DNA of 64,000 bases, from contig NZ_JAIXSL010000004.1 of NCBI RefSeq assembly GCF_027484705.1, positions 56,996 through 120,995 on the forward strand. The letters are read 5' to 3'. The position numbers and the translations under genes were made by a program. Origin of the DNA: Flavobacterium sp. GTDB lineage: Bacteria; Bacteroidota; Bacteroidia; Flavobacteriales; Flavobacteriaceae. Positions 48,604-58,927 of the stretch are shown here, in pieces. The notes under the pieces are model-generated. The model ran no database searches. It saw only the letters and a program-made list of their open reading frames with translations, and was not told the origin of the DNA. Positions within the stretch are counted from its first letter, which is position 1; each line of letters opens with the position of its first letter.

Positions 48604-49095
48604 TTACACCAACTCACCTGTATCATTTTGATTTTCAATGTCATAACGTATTGCAGCTTCAAGGATATTCATGTTGATATCTTTCAGCGTTTTGAACTTA
48701 ATGCAATAGCCGCTCAAACTAGCTTTGCCCAGTTCTTTCCCATATGTTTGGGCTAAATAGTTCTTATCTTGTATGCCCATAAGATACACAGAGATTCCGG
48801 TTGTGTTTGCACTTTGTCCAATTTGATAAAACGCTTTTGTGGTTCCGTTTGCGTATTTTATATGGTGAGATCCGTATCCTATGTTAGGATTAGAAACCGT
48901 TTTATGTTCACTGTTTTTTCCATCCAAGAACCATAATTTACATGCTGGCATTATTTCCAGAATGAAGTGGTGCAACTCCAGCATATCACTTCGTTTTGGT
49001 TCGGGTTGGCTATCAATATACTTTTGGATTTGTTCCGGTACGTTCATAGAATATATAATACGTTCAAAGGATTCATTAAAAATAGTAATATTCAC
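48604..49095 (-). CDS. DUF1801-family protein
   Basis: VPEQIQKYIDSQPEPKRSDMLELHHFILEIMPACKLWFLDGKNSE...GYGSHHIKYANG; true start probably at the MNVPEQ Met. Confidence 0.75.
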   Translation of the reverse strand: MNITIFNESFERIIYSMNVPEQIQKYIDSQPEPKRSDMLELHHFILEIMPACKLWFLDGKNSEHKTVSNPNIGYGSHHIKYANGTTKAFYQIGQSANTTGISVYLMGIQDKNYLAQTYGKELGKASLSGYCIKFKTLKDINMNILEAAIRYDIENQNDTGELV

Positions 49096-49308
49096 TCTTG
49101 TAATACCAATTTGTTCGCTGAAATTATATTCTCATTCAGGCCGAAGCAATTCAGGGTTTTCGGCTTTGTCTGCAAAAGCATTCAACATCAATAGGAGTAA
49201 CGATAATAAATTAATACTGAAAGCAATTGTGTGTAACAGCTATTAGGCGCTGCCCTTTAAGGTCTTTTTATTTGCTTCAAAATATTTTTTCTTTAGGAAT
49301 TCAGTAAA

Positions 49309-50241
49309 TTAATACCTTCTTACCGGCAATATTTGCTCTGACATCGCTTTAGAATTCATATTAATTATAATGGTTGATGGATCGCTTAAAGTATTTGAAG
49401 TACAATTGGCAAAATCTGCATCTACTTGTGTTGACGACCAAGCACTGTAATGAATAGAAATCCCGGCTTTCCTTAATTCCGTACTCATTTGATATAATTC
49501 CTGTATCGATGGCAGAAACCAATCAGAATAGCCATTTAGAGTAAGGTTATAACATAATTTAGCTGCACAATTTGCATCAGTAGTTCCGTTTACTATAGCC
49601 ATTGTATTTTCTAAACCTTTTCCAAAATCCGGATACGTTGACGCAATAAAATTACTCATATTTCCCCATTGGCCACCTACACCAGAACTGCTATAGTTTA
49701 AAGTTGTCGGATGAATTTCCATATACCTCCAGCCATCAGAAATGGTTCCCTTATCATAGGCAACATATCCGCCGGCGGGCCCAAAATATCCGGTGGTCTT
49801 AAACGTATATTCAGCAGAATACAGATAACTATTATCGGCTTTTTTTACGAATGCTTTAATGTAATACGTTGTGTTTGGTAGTAAGGATAACGGACTAAAT
49901 TCAAATGTCGCATTCCCACTTCTAAAATCACTAACGGTATTGGTGTTGCTATTGTCAACGACCGGATTTTGTGCTGTAGAATAGACAAAACCAACCAATC
50001 GGTTATTGTCGCTATTTTGTGCAATAGTTCCATTAAATTTTGCCCAAGTGGGAAAAATATCCCGAACAGTATTCAATTCGATAACAATATTTTCTATAGG
50101 CTCATTATTTTGTGGATTTGGATTGTCATGATCACTTGAGCAAGAGAATAATGCAATTACTATTGTGAATAGTAAACAACAATTTTTAATTTTCATGGCA
50201 CTTTTTTTTTGATAGATTTTATTCATATTCGTTTTCTCCAA
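49309..50241 (-). CDS. lipoprotein with Fn3-like and DUF1566-like domains
   Basis: CCLLFTIVIALFSCSSD lipobox; GPAGGYVAYDKG, GYSDWFLPSIQELYQM, YSAWSSTQ, ILPVRRY. Confidence 0.8.
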   Translation of the reverse strand: MEKTNMNKIYQKKSAMKIKNCCLLFTIVIALFSCSSDHDNPNPQNNEPIENIVIELNTVRDIFPTWAKFNGTIAQNSDNNRLVGFVYSTAQNPVVDNSNTNTVSDFRSGNATFEFSPLSLLPNTTYYIKAFVKKADNSYLYSAEYTFKTTGYFGPAGGYVAYDKGTISDGWRYMEIHPTTLNYSSSGVGGQWGNMSNFIASTYPDFGKGLENTMAIVNGTTDANCAAKLCYNLTLNGYSDWFLPSIQELYQMSTELRKAGISIHYSAWSSTQVDADFANCTSNTLSDPSTIIINMNSKAMSEQILPVRRY

Positions 50242-50268
50242 TCTTGCGCAATGCTTGCCGCCAAAATG

Positions 50269-50910
50269 CTATTGTTTTTTTTCAAACACGTCTTGAAACC
50301 TTTTTTCCATTTCATGCGCAATCACTTGTCCGTCATGGCTTCCGAGTTTTAATTGCGCTATGATGTTTTGATAGCTTTTTGCGTCTCGGTCTTGACTTAA
50401 TTTGAAAACGGTATCTGTTTCCAAAACTTCAATCTCAAAAGCTACGACGGCATTCATAACCCGTTTTTTAAACTCGCTTGGAAGATTATCATAGATAGTA
50501 CTGGAATTTTGATCATTGTTTTCAAAATGAAGCGAAGTTATCCTGAGAACTTCTTCCAAGGCACTATCGTTCAGAAAACGAATGGCTCCTTTCATATGAA
50601 CGCTCATGTAATTCCATGTTGAAGGTATATAAGGATTGCTATACCATGTTCCGCTTACATAAGTGCTTTTCCCGGTAAAAACCACCAACACATTTTCGTT
50701 GCTTAAAAATGCTTTATGATGATCGGTATTTTTCATGATATGCCCACGCAATATTTTTTTGCCTTCTTTTTCTTCGATGAATATTGGAATTTGTGTAGCA
50801 ATTGGTTTGTTTTCTATATCACAACCCGTGATAAAAGCAAAAGGATGTTGATTGATGAAATCATTGATTTCTTTTTCATTATGTGCTTTGTGATACGGTA
50901 AATCGTACAT
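50269..50910 (-). CDS. PaiB-family FMN-binding protein
   Basis: MYDLPYHKAHNEKEINDFINQHPFAFITG...VVFTGKSTYVSGTWYSNPYIPSTWNYMSVHMKGAIRFL. Confidence 0.92.
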   Translation of the reverse strand: MYDLPYHKAHNEKEINDFINQHPFAFITGCDIENKPIATQIPIFIEEKEGKKILRGHIMKNTDHHKAFLSNENVLVVFTGKSTYVSGTWYSNPYIPSTWNYMSVHMKGAIRFLNDSALEEVLRITSLHFENNDQNSSTIYDNLPSEFKKRVMNAVVAFEIEVLETDTVFKLSQDRDAKSYQNIIAQLKLGSHDGQVIAHEMEKRFQDVFEKKQ

Positions 50911-50949
50911 AAAATAAGTCTTAATTTGAGTTTCTATCTTCTATTGGTT

Positions 50950-51087
50950 GCCTGTAACGATTCCATGCTCGAACTAGTGTTGGCTTATGAAAATCTTTTT
51001 TCCATAACCGATTGAGCAAATTTATGAAAAAAGAACCGAACCACTTATCGAAGAACCAGCCATGAGATTTAGCAACTGTTAAGCGTT
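50950..51087 (-). repeat. attC-like element 1
   Basis: GCCTGTAACGATTCC...TTTAGCAACTGTTAAGCG; shares internal motifs with elements 8 and 9. Confidence 0.7.
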
Positions 51088-51090
51088 CGT

Positions 51091-52548
51091 TTATTTATTG
51101 GTTGCTATTTGTTTTATTAAAAAATCCATTGGTCTGTCAAATTGCGTTTTTAGGTCCTTGGGTTGCATTTGAATTTCAACATCTGGTTTTATTCCTTTAG
51201 GGTCGTATACGAAATTCGGTGTTCTCATTTTGTATTGAAAAGTAGGTATCCAAACAAGTGTTTTAGAATATGGAAGAACAAATGCCTGTCCGCCTGAATT
51301 GCTATAATTGCTTCCTTGTGAATATTCGCCATAACACTTTCCAATTCTATATGCTCTCATCAAAGATAATAAATGTCCTGTTGTGGAAAAACAGCCACCG
51401 TTTATTAATACGCTAATTTTTCCTTTGTAATAATTTGACTTGCCTTGTTGTTGTTCAAACCACCAATAATCTGTGGCGTCTGTTTCTGTGTAGCAATTCA
51501 GCCCATTCTTGGATTTTGTTTCATTGAGGTTTATTTCTTCGATATTATCAGGATATTGGGCATAATGTTTCCAAGCTTTTACACTATTGTATTTTGCGCC
51601 TATATAATCGAAATAGAAGTAAGGTTTATTTGTTAAATACGAAAACAAATAGTTTGCGATCTCAGCTGAACCACCGCCATTATCGCGCAAGTCAAGAATT
51701 AGATTTTTTGTTTTTAAACTATCAAGTTGCGCAAAAAAAACATCCAATTGCTTTTCTGCAATTTTTCTATCGGTTTCGTTATATCCGTTTTCAAAAGATT
51801 GAAATTTAAGTACAGCAATATCTTTTGATTTAAATTCAGTGGTTAAAGGTTCTACTTTTTCAGTTAGATTTTTTGTATGAGTTTCAAAAGAAATTCCTTT
51901 TAAGATTGTTTTATGTTGGTGTTTATTTTCGTCTAAATATTCTATTTCAAATTTTTCAGTTGGATTGAAAATAAAGTAATAAAAAGGAAAATTTCTAAAT
52001 CTTGTGTTTAAACCTGTTTCGTTTTTTCCCTCAAGATGAATGTATTTTTGAATTTGATTTGCAATGAAATGGATATCGCTTCCGTTTATTTTAAGAATTC
52101 TTAAACCTGAATAGTTTTTATTTTCTGCTGTTGTTTTGTCTAAATAAAAGTGGTTTTTAATTTTGTAAATGCTAAATGGGAAAACCAATCTTTCCTTCAG
52201 TAAAGCGCTAATTTGACTTCTGTCAACAGCTGTATGGCCATCTTTAATTTTTGCCATCAGAGTAGCGGTCAATTTATAATATTCTACAACTGAAAGGTCT
52301 GTCTTGATTGAATTTTTTAAGGTCAAGTAAGTTTTGTCAAATTCATTTTTGGTACAGAACATCAACTGACCCGGATGAATGGTATTGGTCAGATGGTACA
52401 GTTCCGTAAATTCAGCACTAACGCTATCTTTTTTTAGTGTTTTGTCCAATAATATTTTTTTTGCTTCTGTATTTTGTCCAAAAGCAAAATTGATGATAAG
52501 CAATAAAAATGGCAATAAAATCTTCAAACTCATTTTAGTCTTTTTCAT
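51091..52548 (-). CDS. S41-family peptidase (exported)
   Basis: LILDLRDNGGGSAEIANYL, KISVLINGGCFSTTGHLLSLM; start trimmed to MKKTKMSLKILLPFLLLIINFAFGQ because the tracked ORF runs into element 2. Confidence 0.88.
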   Translation of the reverse strand: MKKTKMSLKILLPFLLLIINFAFGQNTEAKKILLDKTLKKDSVSAEFTELYHLTNTIHPGQLMFCTKNEFDKTYLTLKNSIKTDLSVVEYYKLTATLMAKIKDGHTAVDRSQISALLKERLVFPFSIYKIKNHFYLDKTTAENKNYSGLRILKINGSDIHFIANQIQKYIHLEGKNETGLNTRFRNFPFYYFIFNPTEKFEIEYLDENKHQHKTILKGISFETHTKNLTEKVEPLTTEFKSKDIAVLKFQSFENGYNETDRKIAEKQLDVFFAQLDSLKTKNLILDLRDNGGGSAEIANYLFSYLTNKPYFYFDYIGAKYNSVKAWKHYAQYPDNIEEINLNETKSKNGLNCYTETDATDYWWFEQQQGKSNYYKGKISVLINGGCFSTTGHLLSLMRAYRIGKCYGEYSQGSNYSNSGGQAFVLPYSKTLVWIPTFQYKMRTPNFVYDPKGIKPDVEIQMQPKDLKTQFDRPMDFLIKQIATNK

Positions 52549-52570
52549 TTCACTATGGTTTTTTGGAATG

Positions 52571-52704
52571 ACGCATAATGTTTCGTTTCCGAAGCAGTTG
52601 CGAATCAGCGAAGGCGCTTTCTCTGTCTGGTGAAAACTAAAGTAGGGAAAAAAGCGCACAATAAACGGAATCTTTAGCGATTGCTTTTACCGCTGTTGCA
52701 GGCT
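52571..52704 (-). repeat. attC-like element 2
   Basis: ACGCATAATGTTTCG...TTTAGCGATTGCTTTTACCGCTGTTGCAGG. Confidence 0.7.
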
Positions 52705-52714
52705 GTTTTTCTGT

Positions 52715-53800
52715 CTATTGCAGTATTTCAATTGCTTTTAGAATCATTGGGTCTGATTTGTTTTCAAGGTCTTTTTTTGTGTTTTTAATTTCAAATTTCA
52801 CAGGAACACCAATATCTTCAAGTTGTTGTTTGTCAGTGGAATAATATCTTTGATTTGAAAGTGTAAAAGAAATTTTATGGGATAAATCAGTGCTAAACAT
52901 ATCAGACAACATTCCGGAAGTATTGGTTCCAATGGTTGTTACGTTTTTCTGTTGGTAAAGCGCAATTGTAAAATCCTCCGCTGAACTTGCAGTCTTGTCA
53001 TTTGTCAAAATTACTATCGGGCTTGCATATTTGATTCCAGTATTTGGTTCTATATAAACCGGTTCCAGTGCTGTAAAATTTTCATAACCACCTTTTTGCC
53101 TAATGGCTTTATAATGCGTTATAACTTTCTCTAAAGCAAACCGACTGGCCAATTGTTCTCCGCCATGCCCACCGCCATTAGCCCGAATATCAATTATAAT
53201 TCCTTTAGTTTTTGAAAGCGAATTTAAAATACTATCGAATACAGAGAGCATTAGTTTTGTGTCTTCTATTTCTTTAGCGTCATCAAAAATACTTTCAGGA
53301 TTGGCAAAGCAACGTGAAATTCTAATATAACCTATTTGAGAATTGTGCGAGACATAATAAAGATTTTCATCCTTAAAAATGGGCCCAATACCTTTTACTT
53401 CCTGAAAACCATTATGCTCTAAAGTTGCAAAACTAGTTTTCCATAAATCTTTTTCAATTCCTTTGAATTCTTCTTTAAACACGGATGGTTTTTTAACTTT
53501 ATATAAAATGTCCTCGCCTTTAGAAATAATGATATGGCCATCTTTTAATGGTTCAACCATTTCACTGAATATTTTTATTAATTCATTTTCTTTACTTTGC
53601 TTTTTAATTAGTGGCTTATATTTTTTATAAACTTCGTCCCAATCAACACCTTTGAGTTTAAAAAACGCATAGTGATCTCTGAAAGTTGTCCAAAATTTTT
53701 CAAAATCTTTTTCGGGTTGGTTCGCTTTATTTTTTGATTGACCTTTAGCGTTTAGACAAAATGCTAAGCTTAAGATTAAAACAATGTGGTTTATTTTCAT
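52715..53800 (-). CDS. S41-family peptidase (exported)
   Basis: GIIIDIRANGGGHGGEQLASRFA, PIVILTNDKTASSAEDFTIAL; start trimmed to MKINHIVLILSLAFCLNAKGQ. Confidence 0.88.
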   Translation of the reverse strand: MKINHIVLILSLAFCLNAKGQSKNKANQPEKDFEKFWTTFRDHYAFFKLKGVDWDEVYKKYKPLIKKQSKENELIKIFSEMVEPLKDGHIIISKGEDILYKVKKPSVFKEEFKGIEKDLWKTSFATLEHNGFQEVKGIGPIFKDENLYYVSHNSQIGYIRISRCFANPESIFDDAKEIEDTKLMLSVFDSILNSLSKTKGIIIDIRANGGGHGGEQLASRFALEKVITHYKAIRQKGGYENFTALEPVYIEPNTGIKYASPIVILTNDKTASSAEDFTIALYQQKNVTTIGTNTSGMLSDMFSTDLSHKISFTLSNQRYYSTDKQQLEDIGVPVKFEIKNTKKDLENKSDPMILKAIEILQ

Positions 53801-53841
53801 TTCAATTTTGAATTTCAATTTAGATTCCGTTGCTCTAAAAT

Positions 53842-53979
53842 AGCCTACAATGTTCCGGCGCCAGGAGTAGTTGCGCCAAAAGAACTGCATTTTCTCTATT
53901 AGGAGAAACGAAAATAGGGAAATAATGCGAACAATAAACCAAATCTTCAGCGATTGCTTTTGACGGCTGTTAGTGACAG
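53842..53979 (-). repeat. attC-like element 3
   Basis: AGCCTACAATGTTCCGGCGCCAGG...CAGCGATTGCTTTTGACGGCTGTTAGTG. Confidence 0.72.
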
Positions 53980-53984
53980 TTTTT

Positions 53985-54176
53985 TTATTTTTTTGGTCGT
54001 TTTGGATAGTCTTTTATGATTAAGAAAATCGAAATTAAAAACACAATGATATATAAAATGTCTAAAGCAGGTTCTTTAAGTGTTAAGTTCTTAAAGTCAA
54101 TGTGCTTAATCAATGTCAAACCTAATGTAAATGCAATAAATACAAAAAACCAATTCAGTCCTTTTTTATTTTCCAT
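53985..54176 (-). CDS. small membrane protein
   Basis: 63 aa, two hydrophobic segments. Confidence 0.5.
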   Translation of the reverse strand: MENKKGLNWFFVFIAFTLGLTLIKHIDFKNLTLKEPALDILYIIVFLISIFLIIKDYPKRPKK

Positions 54177-54179
54177 ATT

Positions 54180-54893
54180 TTAATGTGTTATCGTGTCAAT
54201 GGTTAATCCGATTGCAAAAATAATAATGTAAAATGTTATTGTCCCTAAAAGGAAAGCAAATAGTGCTTTTAAATAGTTTCCCAATTTTTTTTCTTCAAAG
54301 AAATTTCCAGATGCCCAAACTACATAAGCCACACCAATCATACCTGCAATGTTTAGCAATTTAAAATGTAGCATTCCCTCTAAAAGTGCAAAAACCGCAA
54401 AAATTAACATGGAAATTCCTTGCACAAAACATAACATTATTAGCAATTCATAAAAGTTATATCCATATTTTTTAAAAAAGATTTTTAGCCAAATCGCAAC
54501 AAATACTCCTGTCAAAATACTTGCATAGCCATAATTTGCTTGTATCCATTTCAAAATACTACCAATAGTTGATTTTTCAAATCCTTCATGTTTTACATAT
54601 TCATCTTCAATATGGAAAAAATGACTTATTAAGGTATATATTAATGATGTTAGAATTATGAAAATAATTGGTTTTATGAGTCGGCTTCTGTTTTCAGAAA
54701 GATAATTCCTTATGTTTTGCCCCGGATTGGTTACGAGTTCTCTAATTGTATACAAAATCCCACGTTCAAAATGCAGAATATGTTCAATTTCGTGAACAAT
54801 GTAATGTCCGTCAATTCTTTTAAGGCTTGTAGGTTGTCCGCAGTTGGGGCAAAAGTTTGAATTTACTTCGTTGTTACAGTTTTTACAGTTCAT
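54180..54893 (-). CDS. DUF3667-like membrane protein with N-terminal zinc ribbon
   Basis: CKNCNNEVNSNFCPNCGQPTSLKRIDGHYIVHEIEHILHFERGILYTIRELVTNPGQNIRNYL. Confidence 0.88.
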   Translation of the reverse strand: MNCKNCNNEVNSNFCPNCGQPTSLKRIDGHYIVHEIEHILHFERGILYTIRELVTNPGQNIRNYLSENRSRLIKPIIFIILTSLIYTLISHFFHIEDEYVKHEGFEKSTIGSILKWIQANYGYASILTGVFVAIWLKIFFKKYGYNFYELLIMLCFVQGISMLIFAVFALLEGMLHFKLLNIAGMIGVAYVVWASGNFFEEKKLGNYLKALFAFLLGTITFYIIIFAIGLTIDTITH

Positions 54894-54945
54894 TTACTTC
54901 GTAAATATTTTGTCAATTTTTTTTTCAGTTGGTTAGGTAAAACTT

Positions 54946-55055
54946 CCACTAGCGTTCCTACGCCAGGCCTAGTGGCAGCTTGGAAAACGAAGATAGGAAA
55001 AAAAGCTGACAACGAACAGAGTAGGAGCGATTGCTTTTGAGAGCTCTTAGCAAGC
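54946..55055 (-). repeat. attC-like element 4 (shorter)
   Basis: CCACTAGCGTTCCTACGCCAGG...GGAGCGATTGCTTTTGAGAGCTCTTAGCAAG. Confidence 0.65.
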
Positions 55056-55073
55056 GTTCTTACGTTTAATCTT

Positions 55074-55601
55074 TTAATCCCAAAAATTGGTAATTTCTGA
55101 TAATTTTTCTTCGTCCCAATCTGTTTCATGTTTATAAAAATTATCCCAATAAATTTCTCCTCCGATTTTAACGAATACTTTATAATATCCTTTTTCAAGA
55201 GTTTTAATATTTACAATAATATTATTTGAAGATTGTTGGGCTGATGAAAGATCAGAGTTTGAAATAATTGATTGTTCACTATAGATATTAGTATTCAAAA
55301 TATTGCTAAAGTTTACATTTTGATGAATTTTTTCAGGATTTGCTGGTACAAACCAAATATTTGTAACATTTCCTTCGGCTAAAAAATTAAGTGCTTGTCC
55401 TGCTGGATTTGGATAAATTAAAAACTTGTTATTTACCAAAATGTTAGGGTTTCCAAGTTTCAATGGTAAGTCATCTGTAGTTTGTCTAAAATTTATTCCA
55501 GTGACTAAATTCATAGTGAGTGGATCAGTTACAGGATTACTTTCATCTTTATTGCAGCCTAATGCAGAAATAATGAGAAGAATAAAAAGTACTTTTTTCA
55601 T
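55074..55601 (-). CDS. lipoprotein, hypothetical
   Basis: MKKVLFILLIISALGCNKDE lipobox; YPNPAGQALNF. Confidence 0.7.
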   Translation of the reverse strand: MKKVLFILLIISALGCNKDESNPVTDPLTMNLVTGINFRQTTDDLPLKLGNPNILVNNKFLIYPNPAGQALNFLAEGNVTNIWFVPANPEKIHQNVNFSNILNTNIYSEQSIISNSDLSSAQQSSNNIIVNIKTLEKGYYKVFVKIGGEIYWDNFYKHETDWDEEKLSEITNFWD

Positions 55602-55714
55602 AAGAATTTACTTCAAAGGTTTGCTAAGAAACAACTTTTTTTCCAAATGAAACAAGTTTAAGATTTTTCGTTTCTTGCACTAAGTTATTGAATTTACGAT
55701 TTTTTCATGAAATG

Positions 55715-55850
55715 TCATATAACGTTCCGGCGCCAGACGACGGTAGCGGCTGAAGAACTTGGTTTTCTCCACTAGTAGAAAACCAAGTTAGGAAAATAAG
55801 CGTCTCGAAATCGAATTCTTAGCGATTGCTTTGACACGTGTTGGCAATAG
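55715..55850 (-). repeat. attC-like element 5
   Basis: CATATAACGTTCCGGCGCCAGACGACGG...TTCTTAGCGATTGCTTTGACACGTGTTGGC. Confidence 0.7.
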
Positions 55851-55852
55851 TT

Positions 55853-56641
55853 TTATTCTATCCAAAAGTTCCCAACAGAATAGGTTTTTGCTGTTCCGCT
55901 AATAATAACTCGGTCACCCTTGTCTTCACAATATAGTTTTCCCATTCGATCCGAAACTTGTTGCCCATAAAGTACTTTTTTGTCAAGTCTTTTTGACCAA
56001 AATGGCACTAAAGAACAATGAGCAGAACCTGTTACAGGATCTTCTAGAATGGAAGCTTGTGGTGTAAAAAAACGAGAAACGAAATCACAGTTATCTCCAA
56101 TTGCGGTTACAATTACTCCGCCTGGATCAAGATTGATTTGGTCAAATAATTGTCGATCAATTTTAATATTTCTGATTGCTGTTTCGTTTTCATAAACCAA
56201 AACATAGTCTCTTGATTTCAAAATTTCCTTAGGTTGTAAGTTTAATGATTTTGAAATGGTATCTGGTAAATTGTCTGCAATAGGCATTCTTGCTGGGAAG
56301 TCCATTTTGTATAGTCCATCTTCAGCTTTGACAATCAAGTCGCCACTTAATGTTTCAAAAATAATTTCTTCTTTCTTGTAATTAAGTATTGTCTTTAAAC
56401 AATGTGCTGTTGCAAGTGTAGCGTGTCCACACAAATCCATTTCAATTTCTGGCGTAAACCATCGTAAATGGATTTTATCTCCTTTATCCACAAAAAAAGC
56501 GGTTTCTGCCACTGCATTTTCTTTAGTTATTTTCAATAAGATGTCGTCTGATAGCCAGTTGTCAAGAGGCACCACGCATGCAGGATTTCCACCAAAAATG
56601 GTGTCTGTAAATGCGTCAATTTGGTAAAGTTTTAATTCCAT
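55853..56641 (-). CDS. PhzF-family protein
   Basis: YQIDAFTDTIFGGNPACVVPLDNWL, EMDLCGHATLATAHCL, EDPVTGSAHCSLVPFW. Confidence 0.95.
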   Translation of the reverse strand: MELKLYQIDAFTDTIFGGNPACVVPLDNWLSDDILLKITKENAVAETAFFVDKGDKIHLRWFTPEIEMDLCGHATLATAHCLKTILNYKKEEIIFETLSGDLIVKAEDGLYKMDFPARMPIADNLPDTISKSLNLQPKEILKSRDYVLVYENETAIRNIKIDRQLFDQINLDPGGVIVTAIGDNCDFVSRFFTPQASILEDPVTGSAHCSLVPFWSKRLDKKVLYGQQVSDRMGKLYCEDKGDRVIISGTAKTYSVGNFWIE

Positions 56642-56760
56642 TTTTATTTTTATAGTTTGTATTCAAATTTTCAACTCAATACTCATACATTTCTCGGATG
56701 TGACAATGTCGTTTCTAAAAATAGCTCAAAATGATAATGCATAGTTGGTAATAGGCTTTA

Positions 56761-57558
56761 TTAATACACTAAACTTTCTCCATCATTGGGAATAAAAACC
56801 TTATCAGAAAGTCCAATTTTTAATACTTCTGCATCTAATTGTTTTCTTGTTGTCGGACAATGATTTACGGCTTCTAAATGATTTGCGATTACTTGATTCG
56901 GTGCATTTTTTACGAATTTTAAAATATCGTCCATTCGCATTAATAAAGGTTGAAAAATATCTAGTTGAGCCGTTCCACAAGCGACAACTGAAATTTCAGG
57001 TTTTAATTGTGTCAAAACTTTGTGAACGTCATCAGTATAAATGGTATCGGCACTCAAATAAATCGATTTTTCATTCGGTAATTCTATGTAAAAGCCCATC
57101 ACATTTCCCATTGGTTTTGCTACAAATCCGTATCCATGAACTGCTGGAATACCTTGAATTTTTCCACCTAAAAAAGAGCTTTCTTTCCAATATTCAACCG
57201 TTTGGGAAACGTTTAATCCTTTTTTCCTTAATGTAGCTTCGTCTTTTATACTACAAATGACAGGAATTTGTTTAGTGCGAAGAAAATGTTCCGCTTCCTT
57301 GTCCAAATGGTCTGGGTGCAGATGTGTTATTAAGCAATGTGTAGTTTTTTCCACGATATTCATTGCATTGGTTGGTAAAGCTACAATTGGATTTCGTTGT
57401 GGTTTAAAACGAAAAAGTGTAAAAGTTGGACCTGCTGTTCCTTTTTTTCCAAGCATTGGATCAACTAAAATGACTTTATTTCCGGTTTCTATTACCATAG
57501 TGGCATTTCGCAAATGATGTACTTTCATTGTTTTTATATTTTTAAATTGAAAGCGCAA
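56761..57558 (-). CDS. metallo-beta-lactamase-fold hydrolase
   Basis: HCLITHLHPDHLDKEAE, YLSADTIYTDDV, NHCPTTRKQL. Confidence 0.9.
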   Translation of the reverse strand: MRFQFKNIKTMKVHHLRNATMVIETGNKVILVDPMLGKKGTAGPTFTLFRFKPQRNPIVALPTNAMNIVEKTTHCLITHLHPDHLDKEAEHFLRTKQIPVICSIKDEATLRKKGLNVSQTVEYWKESSFLGGKIQGIPAVHGYGFVAKPMGNVMGFYIELPNEKSIYLSADTIYTDDVHKVLTQLKPEISVVACGTAQLDIFQPLLMRMDDILKFVKNAPNQVIANHLEAVNHCPTTRKQLDAEVLKIGLSDKVFIPNDGESLVY

Positions 57559-57595
57559 AGTTGCTCAATACTAAAATAGAGTCCATTGATTCAAA

Positions 57596-58177
57596 TCAAG
57601 AAATCATTTTTTTTTTTCTGATTCTACTTAACGTTTCGGGTGTAATTCCCAAATAAGAGGCAATGTGATATTGAGGGATTTTTAGTAACCAATCTGGTTT
57701 TGACTTCATAATGTCATGATAAAGTTCTTCCACGGTATTTACAAAATGGTTAAATTCTTCGGTTTCTTTATTGACAACAATTCGTTGGAAAATGCTTTCT
57801 ACAAACAACTTACCACAATTATATTGGTTGATAAAAGTCGAAAATATTTCTTTCGATAATACCCTCAAATCTACATCAGTTAAACATTCTTGGTGTTTTT
57901 TTGTAGCGGTAGAATGGGTAAATGAGGAAAAATCGGTTATAAAACCAGCATCTGTAAAAAAATTGATGTTTTTTTCTTTGTCGGTGGTTGCATAATATTC
58001 TCGAATGATTCCTTGATCTAAAAAACGAAGTTCATTATCTATATTTCCATTTTCTAAAATGATTTGCCCTTTTTTGAATGATTTAACAACAAAAGTAGAT
58101 ACAAATTCATCTAAACCTTCTTTATTAAAAGGAAATTCATTGCTAAAAAATAAAGATAATTTGTCGGTTTCTGTCAT
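57596..58177 (-). CDS. Crp/Fnr family transcriptional regulator
   Basis: cNMP-binding-like N-term; IPQYHIASYLGITPETLSRIRKK. Confidence 0.88.
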   Translation of the reverse strand: MTETDKLSLFFSNEFPFNKEGLDEFVSTFVVKSFKKGQIILENGNIDNELRFLDQGIIREYYATTDKEKNINFFTDAGFITDFSSFTHSTATKKHQECLTDVDLRVLSKEIFSTFINQYNCGKLFVESIFQRIVVNKETEEFNHFVNTVEELYHDIMKSKPDWLLKIPQYHIASYLGITPETLSRIRKKKMIS

Positions 58178-58359
58178 TTTTATTATTAAAGTTGATTTTC
58201 TGGTTGGTTTCGGAAGGCGGTTTCAAGTTGCTAGCGCAATTTTTCCAGTTTGTGATTTGCCGTTTTATTTTCCGGATTTTTCCACCAAATTTTGAAAGAT
58301 TTGGTTTCAAAATTCGAAAATAAAACTAGATTATTTTTTTTGAATAAAGAAGTCATGAT

Positions 58360-58659
58360 TTAAATAAAATTTTGGTTCATGTAAAGTCTCGATACAGTGT
58401 TCAGCGGCGATTCATATTCGAGTGTTTTTCTAGGCCTTTCATTGATCTGATTTTGAACTTCAAAAATGTTTTTTTTCGAGAGTAAATTAAAGTCAGTTCC
58501 TTTTGGGAAATAGTTTCTAATTAGCCCGTTAGTATTTTCATTTGTTGGTCTTTCCCAAGGTGAATATGGATGCGCAAAATAGACTTTTACTCTTGAGTTG
58601 GCAATGATATACTTGTGTAACCTATGGAAAAAACTCGTGCAACGAACTGAAACGAGCAA
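58360..58659 (-). pseudogene. IS30-family transposase C-terminal remnant
   Basis: VYFAHPYSPWERPTNENTNGLIRNYFPKGTDFNLLSKKNIFEVQNQINERPRKTLEYESPLN; homology fades near 58625. Confidence 0.85.
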
Positions 58660-58684
58660 TCGAGCGTGACGGCTGTTATAGGCT
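58630..58684 (-). repeat. truncated attC-like element 6
   Basis: Only the ...GTGACGGCTGTTATAGGCT end remains next to the IS30 remnant. Confidence 0.6.
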
Positions 58685-58927
58685 GGTTTTCTTATTCGAC
58701 AATTTATGCTAATCCAACTTTCTAGTTTTCACATTTGTTTATCGCGATCAAGTTTCGAGAGTTTCTGTTTCGCTTGTCAACTCCAATATTCCAGTTTTCA
58801 CATTCGCCAAACGCGAACAAATTTCCATTATAGATCCGAACTCGTTGAATAAACGAAAACATCAAAATTTAAGATTAAAATAGGCGAGTGGCTATTGCTG
58901 AATTTTGTGTTTTACGTTTTTCAAACT

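Noticed and set aside
54890-55198. 102-aa minus ORF between DUF3667 and the lipoprotein gene
   Set aside because: Runs through attC-like element 4 and overlaps the lipoprotein gene; not credible
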